From an uncultured Armatimonadota bacterium (GTDB lineage Bacteria; Armatimonadota; Armatimonadia; Armatimonadales; Armatimonadaceae): 19,586 bases of DNA. Below, piece after piece: positions 1-5,507 of this stretch. A program made the position numbers and the translations under genes. The stretch's first letter is position 1, and each line of letters begins with the position of its first letter. A model generated the notes under the pieces. That model made no database searches. It was not told where the DNA came from and saw only the letters and a program-made list of their open reading frames with translations. The DNA lies in the NCBI GenBank assembly GCA_903881535.1, contig CAIRTT010000228.1:1-19586 (forward strand). The letters run 5' to 3'.

Positions 1-894
1 AACGTGTGTGATGCGATTGACACGGATTATATCGCCGTCCATGATGGAGCACGTCCGTGTATCACTCCCGCTTTGATTAACGCAGTGTGTACGGCTGCCC
101 GTGGCCATGATTGTGCATGTTTGTCTCTTCCAGTCGTTGAGACCCTCGTCAGAACACGAAACAATCATGAAGAAGAACGGATTGATCGGGCAAATCTAAC
201 CGCATTACAAACTCCTCAGGTTATTCGGTTATCCTGTTGGAGAGCAGGAAAATCGGCGGCTGATGCCCTTTTGGTTGATGTCACAGATGACACACACATG
301 GCAACATTACTTGCTAAACCAGTTGTTCATGTAACGGGAGACCGCAATAATATAAAGGTTACATACGCCGAGGACATAGCACTCGCTGGCCAAATCTTAC
401 GGACATCTAAGCAAATGGAATACAGAACCGGCTTTGGATATGACATCCATCAGACTTCGCAAGCGCGTGAGTGCCACCTTGGTGGAATTCACTTTACAGA
501 AAGTGATGTGGGGCTCATAGGGCACTCTGACGCAGATGTCTTGCTGCATGCTATCTGTGATGCTCTATTGGGTGCGGTAGCGCTTGGAGACATTGGCGTT
601 CACTTCCCGCCGTCCGATGACAGACACAAGGGGCGTGCATCATCAGAGTTCCTTACGGAAGTTCACCAGCTGCTTAAGGCGCATGGATGGTCAGTCGGAA
701 ATGTCGATGCAACGGTAATTGCGGAAGCTCCAAAACTCATGCCAAGAGCTGTTGAAATGCGTGCGCATATTAGCCAAATCCTTGGCGTTTCTATAGATAG
801 AGTCAGTATAAAGGCTACAACAAATGAAGGCTTGGGGGCTCTTGGTAACGGTGATGGCATCGCTGCGCATGCAGTGGCAATGGTGTATCGCTAG
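1..894 (+). CDS. ispDF: Bifunctional IspD-IspF (MEP isoprenoid pathway), 5' partial
   Basis: Partial gene running in from the left edge. About 135 residues of the IspD part (2-C-methyl-D-erythritol 4-phosphate cytidylyltransferase) are visible, with the HDGARP motif near the edge and the QTPQV motif. They are followed without a stop by a complete IspF part (2,4-cyclodiphosphate synthase). IspF signatures are GFGYDIH (metal-binding Asp and His), GHSDADVLLHA, GDIGVHFPP and a C-terminal KATTNEGLG. The two enzymes catalyse non-consecutive steps of the cytosolic MEP route to isoprenoid precursors. The join is very short: the last IspD helix (around LAGQILRT) leads directly to the IspF start (MEYRTGFG), so an internal start at the ATG at 418 for free IspF cannot be excluded. 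The stop TAG (892-894) abuts the ATG of the next gene, so this is the upstream member of an operon with hpf and the phosphofructokinase gene. Confidence 0.95.
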   Translation, partial: NVCDAIDTDYIAVHDGARPCITPALINAVCTAARGHDCACLSLPVVETLVRTRNNHEEERIDRANLTALQTPQVIRLSCWRAGKSAADALLVDVTDDTHMATLLAKPVVHVTGDRNNIKVTYAEDIALAGQILRTSKQMEYRTGFGYDIHQTSQARECHLGGIHFTESDVGLIGHSDADVLLHAICDALLGAVALGDIGVHFPPSDDRHKGRASSEFLTEVHQLLKAHGWSVGNVDATVIAEAPKLMPRAVEMRAHISQILGVSIDRVSIKATTNEGLGALGNGDGIAAHAVAMVYR

Positions 895-1380
895 ATGAAT
901 ATTCCAGTTATTGAGTCTGATTTCACGGTGAATGAAGTAGATTCAGCGTTCGTTGTTGACAGAATCAACGCCCTTACAAGACGCTTTGCTAGGACAGACT
1001 CTTCCGTTGTATCTATTCGGAAGAAGAATGACTGGTTCAAGGCAGAACTTGTTATTGTTGCCGACGGGATGACTGTCAGGTGTGAGAAATTGGGATCAAC
1101 GATGATTGATTCCGTCGTCTTGGCTGCTGACTTTCTTGAGTCACAGCTAGCCAAATATCAGGCTCCTCTTGCACCTGATCGAAACCGCGATGATCTGGTT
1201 GTACGTGAAAAGCATTTTCCAATTCGTCGATTGGAATTAAACAAAGTTGTCTTGGAAATGGAATTGTCAGATCATGACTTTTTCCTGTTTCAGGACATCG
1301 ACTCAGGAGACGTCAAACTCCTGTATCGTCGTGCTGATGGCAAGTATGGATTGCTAGTTCCGCACGCAAATGACATCTAG
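895..1380 (+). CDS. hpf: Ribosome hibernation promoting factor, long form (HPF/RaiA family)
   Basis: 161-residue protein. The C-terminal domain (about residues 101-156) is diagnostic of long-form HPF: VVREKHFP, then MELSDHDFFLF, then LLYRRADGKYGLL. In this family that domain drives 100S ribosome dimer formation in starved cells. The N-terminal part (1-88) fits the S30AE domain that binds the 30S decoding region, but it is divergent. At 161 residues the protein is shorter than the usual 180-190, mainly because the linker is short (about 89-100). The ATG directly abuts the ispDF stop codon and no Shine-Dalgarno is visible, so translation probably depends on ribosomes finishing ispDF. The phosphofructokinase gene follows after 12 bases. 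Family call is firm; dimerisation is inferred from the C-terminal domain. Confidence 0.92.
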   Translation: MNIPVIESDFTVNEVDSAFVVDRINALTRRFARTDSSVVSIRKKNDWFKAELVIVADGMTVRCEKLGSTMIDSVVLAADFLESQLAKYQAPLAPDRNRDDLVVREKHFPIRRLELNKVVLEMELSDHDFFLFQDIDSGDVKLLYRRADGKYGLLVPHANDI

Positions 1381-1392
1381 TGGAGGATAAGA

Positions 1393-2418
1393 ATGAAAGT
1401 TGGAATCTTGACAGGCGGTGGAGATTGTCCAGGACTGAATCCTGCAATCCGTGGCGTTGTGTATCGTGGAATTGAGCTTGGATTTGAGTGTGTTGGTATT
1501 CAAGAGGGATGGAGAGGCTTAGTCAAAGCCAATTACGAGCCCCTAGGACTTACAGACGTTGAAGAGATTATCTATCAGGGCGGCACCATGCTCGGATCAT
1601 CCAGAACAAATCCCTTCAAGAACCCAGATGACTTGAATGCCGTTTTGGCCAACATCAAGTCAGCAAAGTTTGATGCTATTGTTGCATGTGGCGGAGAAGA
1701 CACCCTTGGCGTTGCCGCAAAGTTGTATTCACAACATGGCGTTCCAACCGTCGGCGTTCCAAAAACAATGGACAATGACCTTAGCTGTACAGACTTTACC
1801 TTTGGCTTTGATACTGCCGCAGGTGTTGGTCTAGATGCCATTGATCGACTACGCGATACAGCACGCTCACACAGGCGTGTCATCGTCCTCGAGGTCATGG
1901 GGCGCCATGCAGGATGGGTTGCTTGGTATGTCGGAATGGCAGGTGGAGCTGATTGGGTTACTCTGCCGGAAGAACCACTTGATGTCGAAGCGATGTGCGC
2001 ACACCTAACCAGTGTCCGGGCACGTGGTAAGAAGTACGCGCTTATTGTTGCATCCGAAGGAACTAACATTCCAACAGACGATTCTGAAACCGTCGTAGAT
2101 TCATTTGGTCACGTAAACCTATCCAACCGCAATGTTGGAGAATATCTGGCAAGTGAAATTGAGAAGCGGACAGGCTGGGAAAGCCGACATGCGGTTGTTG
2201 GGCATGTACATCGTGGCGGTGCACCAACCTTATTTGACCGTGTTCTCGGGATGCGTGTTGGTATGAAGGCTGCTGATCTGGTCAACAATCGTGAGTTCGG
2301 CAAGATGGCAGCTCTGGTTGGGACGAATGTTGTGGGTGTCGATATCGTGCAGGCTACATCTGTGCTCAAAACGGTACCTGCTGACTTACTGCAGCTCATA
2401 AAGTCCACACGTAAGTAA
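1393..2418 (+). CDS. pfp: 6-phosphofructokinase, predicted pyrophosphate-dependent (group III PfkA family)
   Basis: 341-residue cytosolic enzyme phosphorylating fructose 6-phosphate. Motifs in order are TGGGDCPGLN (8-16), GGEDTLG (100-106), PKTMDND (123-129, with catalytic Asp residues) and MGRHAGW (169-175). In this superfamily Asp at the GGxD position (here D103) together with Lys in PKTxDND (here K124) marks pyrophosphate users, whereas ATP enzymes carry Gly at the first position. A reversible PPi-dependent enzyme is therefore predicted; this is not tested. The start is supported by GGAGGA at 1382-1387, five bases before the ATG. Length matches the group of actinobacterial-type PFKs. It is the last gene of the ispDF-hpf operon, with a terminator just after it. 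Confidence 0.93.
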   Translation: MKVGILTGGGDCPGLNPAIRGVVYRGIELGFECVGIQEGWRGLVKANYEPLGLTDVEEIIYQGGTMLGSSRTNPFKNPDDLNAVLANIKSAKFDAIVACGGEDTLGVAAKLYSQHGVPTVGVPKTMDNDLSCTDFTFGFDTAAGVGLDAIDRLRDTARSHRRVIVLEVMGRHAGWVAWYVGMAGGADWVTLPEEPLDVEAMCAHLTSVRARGKKYALIVASEGTNIPTDDSETVVDSFGHVNLSNRNVGEYLASEIEKRTGWESRHAVVGHVHRGGAPTLFDRVLGMRVGMKAADLVNNREFGKMAALVGTNVVGVDIVQATSVLKTVPADLLQLIKSTRK

Positions 2419-2423
2419 TACGA

Positions 2424-2472
2424 ATGCCTCTGGCGGGATTGCAATTCGATCCAGTCAGAGGCATATCTTTTT
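2424..2472 (+). terminator. Intrinsic terminator of the ispDF-hpf-pfp operon
   Basis: Perfect 9-bp inverted repeat ATGCCTCTG (2424-2432) and CAGAGGCAT (2456-2464), extended inward by a G-U and a C-G pair, and followed by a T run (2468-2472). It begins 6 bases after the pfp stop codon. Confidence 0.85.
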
Positions 2473-2502
2473 GCGTTTAGTGGTTAGAGAGTAACCATAA
2501 AC

Positions 2503-2540
2503 AAAAATGGGAGGCAACATTTTACAATGTAGCCTCCCAT
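2503..2540 (-). terminator. Intrinsic terminator of the rpsF-ssb-rpsR operon
   Basis: Inverted repeat 2507-2521 / 2526-2540: 15 positions with one A-A mismatch and a 4-base loop, GC-rich at the base (ATGGGAGGC against GCCTCCCAT). On the minus strand it ends in a run of five T (complement of 2503-2507). It lies about 20 bases beyond the rpsR stop. A smaller 6-bp hairpin (TGGTTA 2481-2486 / TAACCA 2492-2497) sits between this and the facing terminator of the plus-strand operon. Confidence 0.88.
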
Positions 2541-2560
2541 TCTCTTAACCGGGTTCTTAA

Positions 2561-2815
2561 CTAATGGTTGTCAGCGACAAACGGGAGAAGCGCGATTTCG
2601 CGTGCACGCTTGATGGCCTGCGAAAGCATTCTCTGGTACTTGGCACTGGTTCCGGTTGTACGGCGTGGAAGAATCTTGCCGCGGTCGGTAATAAACCGGC
2701 GCAACAGTTGAATGTTCTTGTAGTCAATAAATTCAATTTTGTTGACAGTAAAGAAACAAACCTTGCGCTTGGGCTTCTTAAACTTTCGATTTTTTGCTGG
2801 TCTCATTGCTGACAT
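2561..2815 (-). CDS. rpsR: 30S ribosomal protein S18
   Basis: 84 residues, normal length for bS18. Recognised by the basic N-terminus, VCFFT, FIDYKN, then RGKILPRRTTGTSAKYQR and the tail RAREIALLPFV. It is part of the 30S platform and pairs with S6. The start at 2815 is preferred over the Met three codons later because GAGG (complement of 2821-2824) stands five bases upstream. A single Cys remains at the start of the core, so there is no complete zinc site. It is the last gene of rpsF-ssb-rpsR, with a terminator about 20 bases downstream. No rplI follows. Confidence 0.97.
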   Translation of the reverse strand: MSAMRPAKNRKFKKPKRKVCFFTVNKIEFIDYKNIQLLRRFITDRGKILPRRTTGTSAKYQRMLSQAIKRAREIALLPFVADNH

Positions 2816-2833
2816 AGGTACCTCACAATCCGT

Positions 2834-3301
2834 TTACTCTGCAAACGGATCACTAATATCGTCTTCATCAAAACCTGATGAAGTCGGCATGTTTACCGGT
2901 GGACGCTGTGAGTATCCGCTGGTTGGTTGACGTTCTTGTGAATAGCCACCATCCCCCGTATCACCACTTTCACGAGCCTTATCCAATGGTCGGATATTGT
3001 CACAAACAACTTTCGCGGCTTTTCGACGAGTTCCGTCTTGAGCCTGATACTCTTCGATTTGCAGCTTTCCCTCGACCGCAATCAAGCGTCCTTTGCCAAG
3101 ATACTTCCCGGCAAATTCTGCTGACTGCCTCCAGGCTGTCAAGTCAATAAAGTCTGTTTGCTTTTCCTGTCCCTGAGCACGAGACTCACTGGACTGGGGC
3201 CGGTCCACGGCAATGCGCAAACTTGCAACAGGCACACCATTAGGTGTGTAGCGAACTTCTGGATCGGCGGTCAAGCGGCCAATCAATATCACACGGTTCA
3301 A
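2834..3301 (-). CDS. ssb: Single-stranded DNA-binding protein
   Basis: 155 residues. An OB-fold domain (about 1-105) begins MNRVILIGRLTADPEVRYTPNG and contains FIDLTAW and GKGRLIAVEGKLQ. It is followed by a flexible Gly/Gln/Ser-rich linker and an acidic tip. The tip ends DPFAE rather than with the usual terminal DDDIPF/DDLPF, so two residues follow the Phe that normally docks partner proteins. The start codon is TTG (3299-3301 on the complement), with GGGAGA about nine bases upstream and no better alternative in frame. It lies between rpsF and rpsR, as in many bacteria. A 6-bp hairpin (3328-3342) is found in the 73-base gap after rpsF. Confidence 0.95.
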   Translation of the reverse strand: MNRVILIGRLTADPEVRYTPNGVPVASLRIAVDRPQSSESRAQGQEKQTDFIDLTAWRQSAEFAGKYLGKGRLIAVEGKLQIEEYQAQDGTRRKAAKVVCDNIRPLDKARESGDTGDGGYSQERQPTSGYSQRPPVNMPTSSGFDEDDISDPFAE

Positions 3302-3327
3302 ATTTCTTTGTCTCCCAAGTTGATTGA

Positions 3328-3342
3328 TGCATCAAAGATGCA
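3328..3342 (-). other. Small intercistronic hairpin between rpsF and ssb
   Basis: Perfect inverted repeat TGCATC/GATGCA with a 3-base loop, in the rpsF-ssb gap, 26 bases before the ssb TTG start. No T run follows, so it is not a typical terminator. It could tune ssb translation or mark RNA processing, but it could also be chance. Confidence 0.35.
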
Positions 3343-3374
3343 GTGTTGGCTACTGAACAGCGCGATGGAAGACA

Positions 3375-3866
3375 CTATGCTTCTTCGCTGGATGCCTCGG
3401 CAGGTGCAGTCTCAATAGGTGCTTCCACAACAACAGTTGCTTCAACAACCACTGGCTCGACAACAACTACTGGCTCAACAACAACTACTTCAGCCATATT
3501 CGCTGCACGGGCCGCTGCCTCACGCTCACGACGCTCAGCATCAGCTGCACGTGCACGCGATGGGCGAACATCTGCCCGCGGATCCTGGCGGATAATCATA
3601 CTTCGAAGAATCTCATCAGCGATTCCAAAAATACGATCCAACTCGTTTTTTACAGCAGCAGTTGAAATGAAGTTGACAAGAATGAAACGACCTGTTTCAC
3701 GACCCTTTACTTCATATGCGAGCTTACGAGGCTCCCAAACATCCACATCAACAATCTCTCCACCGTTCTTTGTGACGATTCCGGTGAACTTCTCGACAAC
3801 AGCTTTGATCTGTTCGTCAACAAGTCCGGAGTCAATCAAGAACATTGCTTCGTATGATACGTTCAT
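3375..3866 (-). CDS. rpsF: 30S ribosomal protein S6 with long Val/Glu/Pro/Ala tail
   Basis: 163 residues. The bS6 domain (about 1-97) is recognised by YEAMFLID, VWEPRKLAYEVKGRETGRF and IFGIADEILRSMIIR. It binds 16S rRNA with S18 in the 30S platform. It is clearly longer than the usual 95-110 residues. After an Arg/Ala-rich helix (about 98-120) the tail becomes a low-complexity run of VVVxEP units and ends EASSEEA. At DNA level the tail contains a tandem 18-base repeat at 3453-3488. The start has a strong AGGGAGGG ribosome binding site (complement of 3870-3877). It is the first gene of the rpsF-ssb-rpsR operon. Confidence 0.96.
   Translation of the reverse strand: MNVSYEAMFLIDSGLVDEQIKAVVEKFTGIVTKNGGEIVDVDVWEPRKLAYEVKGRETGRFILVNFISTAAVKNELDRIFGIADEILRSMIIRQDPRADVRPSRARAADAERREREAAARAANMAEVVVVEPVVVVEPVVVEATVVVEAPIETAPAEASSEEA
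3453..3488 (-). repeat. Tandem 18-base repeat inside the rpsF tail
   Basis: Two copies of an 18-base unit (3453-3470 and 3471-3488) differing at one base. A more degenerate copy lies on the low-coordinate side, at about 3436-3452. Each unit encodes a VVVVEP-type hexapeptide in frame with rpsF. Confidence 0.8.
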
Positions 3867-3869
3867 ACA

Positions 3870-3917
3870 CCCTCCCTATGGTCTGTCGCGGCTCACTGGA
3901 TTCCAATGAGCAGGGAG
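3870..3917 (-). promoter_or_regulatory. Candidate rpsF leader structure sequestering the ribosome binding site (S6:S18 type)
   Basis: On the minus strand CTCCCT (3917-3912) is exactly complementary to AGGGAG (3877-3872), which is the core of the rpsF Shine-Dalgarno. Between them is a hairpin (3911-3891) of 9 pairs including one G-U, with a 3-base loop. It is stacked directly on the outer stem. A 13-base unpaired strand (3890-3878) on the 3' side completes an asymmetric bulge, and its junction reads CCG. Many bacteria control rpsF through a leader motif with a CCG in a bulge bound by the S6:S18 complex. The layout here fits that, but assignment to the known motif is inference. Confidence 0.55.
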
Positions 3918-3954
3918 CAGCATTACGTTGAATGCCACTTTTAACAACCCGGCG

Positions 3955-3963
3955 ATTGTAGCA
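3955..3963 (-). promoter_or_regulatory. Extended -10 promoter candidate for rpsF-ssb-rpsR
   Basis: The complement reads TGCTACAAT, an extended -10 element (TG-N-TACAAT) about 90 bases before the rpsF start. No good -35 hexamer is present at 16-18 bases, which is tolerated by extended -10 promoters. Transcription would begin near 3948 and include the candidate leader fold. Confidence 0.5.
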
Positions 3964-3996
3964 TATTGACGTCTCTGGCGCTATCCAAATGCAACA

Positions 3997-4030
3997 CAAT
4001 TACTAATCGTACGGGGCATATCAATTACTA
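3997..4030. repeat. Direct repeat pair CAATTACTA between cysK and rpsF
   Basis: Two identical 9-base copies at 3997-4005 and 4022-4030, spaced 25 bases start to start, in the intergenic region just beyond the cysK stop. They lie upstream of the rpsF promoter candidate. They could be a protein-binding site or chance. No convincing cysK terminator was seen here. Confidence 0.4.
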
Positions 4031-4036
4031 CAAAAA

Positions 4037-4990
4037 TTAGCGCAAATGGTCGAATAAAATTGTGGACAGGTAACGCTCTGCATTGGAAGGCACAATAGCT
4101 AAAATCCTTTTACCCTTGTTATCAGGACGCTGGGCAAGCTCGATTGCAGCTCGGATGGCTGCACCTGAGCTTATTCCAACGGCAAGACCTTCACGCTGCA
4201 TTGCATCACGTGCCGTCTCAACTGCCGCCTCATTGCTCACTGTTATGACTTCATCAATCAGTCCTGTTTTGAGGACTCCAGGAATAAATCCCGCGCCAAT
4301 ACCCTGAATTTTGTGGGGAGCAGGTGCAAGGGGGATATGAGCCAGCGTTTGAGAAATAACAGGGGAGTTGCTCGGCTCAACAGCAATGATTTTGATATTA
4401 GGGATTTCTGCCTTTAAAACAGAAGCAACCCCAGTGATCGTTCCGCCTGTGCCAACGCCGGATACAAAGAAGTCCAACTTGCCATCCAGGTCGAGCATAA
4501 TCTCACGAGCAGTTGTCTTTACGTGGATTGCAGGGTTATTGGAATTTTCAAATTGCTGTGGGATGAACGTATTCTCTGGATCGGCTTCATGGAGCTCCAT
4601 TGCCTTGTTGACCGCGCCGCGCATTCCCTTTGCACCTTCAGTAAGCTCAATTGATGCCCCATATCCACGGAGGAGCATTCTGCGTTCAGTGCTCATCGTG
4701 TCAGGCATACAAAGGACTAACTTATACCCTTTCGCAGCACAGACAAATGCGAGCGCAATGCCTGTGTTTCCACTCGTTGGTTCGATAATAGTCGTCTTAC
4801 CCGGTGTGATTAGGCCGCTCCGCTCCGCTTCCTCAATCATATTCACACCAATACGGTCCTTTACGGAAAGCCCTGGATTTAAGTACTCAAGTTTGACCAA
4901 GACTTCTACGTCTAAGCCTTCGACTAACTTGTTCAAACGAACGACAGGCGTGTTTCCAACTAACTCTAAAACATTGTTGTAGATTGGCAT
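4037..4990 (-). CDS. cysK: Cysteine synthase (O-acetylserine sulfhydrylase), PLP-dependent
   Basis: 317 residues, normal for CysK. It forms cysteine from O-acetylserine and sulfide in the cytosol. Motifs are VGNTPVVRL near the N-terminus, SVKDR with the PLP lysine K44, the substrate loop PTSGNTG (71-77), the phosphate-binding loop GVGTGGTITG (178-187), and GISSGAA near the C-terminus with the Ser that contacts the pyridine nitrogen in this family. The start has AGGAG about eight bases upstream. It lies 21 bases behind an Rrf2-family regulator gene, presumably in one transcript. The pairing resembles the Firmicute CymR/CysK system, in which CysK itself senses O-acetylserine. A cystathionine beta-synthase-like role is less likely given the length and absence of CBS domains. 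Confidence 0.94.
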   Translation of the reverse strand: MPIYNNVLELVGNTPVVRLNKLVEGLDVEVLVKLEYLNPGLSVKDRIGVNMIEEAERSGLITPGKTTIIEPTSGNTGIALAFVCAAKGYKLVLCMPDTMSTERRMLLRGYGASIELTEGAKGMRGAVNKAMELHEADPENTFIPQQFENSNNPAIHVKTTAREIMLDLDGKLDFFVSGVGTGGTITGVASVLKAEIPNIKIIAVEPSNSPVISQTLAHIPLAPAPHKIQGIGAGFIPGVLKTGLIDEVITVSNEAAVETARDAMQREGLAVGISSGAAIRAAIELAQRPDNKGKRILAIVPSNAERYLSTILFDHLR

Positions 4991-5011
4991 TCGAGAACTC
5001 CTAAACTTTAG

Positions 5012-5446
5012 CTAAATGTGCATCATGAACGATGAGTCGTTACCATCGATGCGGGTGATGATGTCTGCTATCGAGACATCGTCTAAATGAGATCTAAGCT
5101 GCTGATCGATATCTCGCCATATCCCTACGACGGCATGGCCTTCCACTGTCGATGCTCTCTGGGAGTCCATCAGTGACTCGGGGACCAAAGATCCACTGAG
5201 CGAGCGTAAAATCTGCCCCAAAAATGTGAGCTCAGGTGTACGGGTAAGAAGATAACCACCACTCTTTCCCCGGATAGAACGAACGACCTCACCGCGACGT
5301 AACTGCGCGATAACCTGCTCTAAAAATTGGTCGGGGATGTTCTGGCGAGCTGCTATCTCGTTAGCCTGAACAGGCTCACCTTTTGAGTAAACCGCAATGT
5401 CAAGGACTGCACGCAAACCGTAATCTTCTTTTGCTGTGAATGTCAT
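5012..5446 (-). CDS. Rrf2-family transcriptional regulator, CymR-like
   Basis: 144 residues. Winged-helix Rrf2 signatures are KEDYGLRAVLDIA, then IPDQFLEQVIAQLRRGEVVRS and RGKSGGYLL. The protein has no cysteine, so it cannot hold the Fe-S cluster of IscR or NsrR type members. Adjacency to cysK and a C-terminal segment of the form WRDIDQQLRSHLDDVSIADI resemble CymR, the Rrf2 repressor of cysteine metabolism that works in complex with CysK. Role as a regulator of sulfur genes is inferred. Start: ATG at 5446 with only a weak purine-rich stretch upstream. A TTCC-N4-GGAA palindrome lies four bases upstream of the start and may be its own operator. Confidence 0.85.
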   Translation of the reverse strand: MTFTAKEDYGLRAVLDIAVYSKGEPVQANEIAARQNIPDQFLEQVIAQLRRGEVVRSIRGKSGGYLLTRTPELTFLGQILRSLSGSLVPESLMDSQRASTVEGHAVVGIWRDIDQQLRSHLDDVSIADIITRIDGNDSSFMMHI

Positions 5447-5450
5447 TGTT

Positions 5451-5462
5451 TTCCACTAGGAA
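5451..5462. promoter_or_regulatory. Candidate operator palindrome TTCC-N4-GGAA
   Basis: TTCCACTAGGAA lies in the 61-base divergent region between the Rrf2-type gene and the sorbosone-dehydrogenase-like gene, immediately before the regulator ATG. Rrf2 dimers bind such inverted repeats. The arms are only 4 bases, so chance is possible. Confidence 0.35.
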
Positions 5463-5507
5463 TAGTACCATTTCTTTCAATGCTGGTAATTGGGTAAAGT
5501 ATTGCCT

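Noticed and set aside
1575..2069. 164-codon minus-strand open frame opposite the phosphofructokinase gene
   Set aside because: Shadow of a strongly conserved gene; no start signal and no domain.
2481..2497. TGGTTA/TAACCA hairpin between the two facing terminators
   Set aside because: Only 6 bp with no T run; the neighbouring stronger hairpins account for termination on both strands.
3343..3909. Plus-strand open frame opposite rpsF, with a threonine/serine-rich stretch resembling a secreted mucin-like protein
   Set aside because: It is the antisense of the S6 repeat tail; the low-complexity pattern comes from the VVVxEP codons on the real strand and there is no ribosome binding site.
4368..4982. 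204-codon plus-strand open frame opposite cysK
   Set aside because: The cysK frame is a clear full-length family member on the minus strand; the antisense frame has no recognisable domain.
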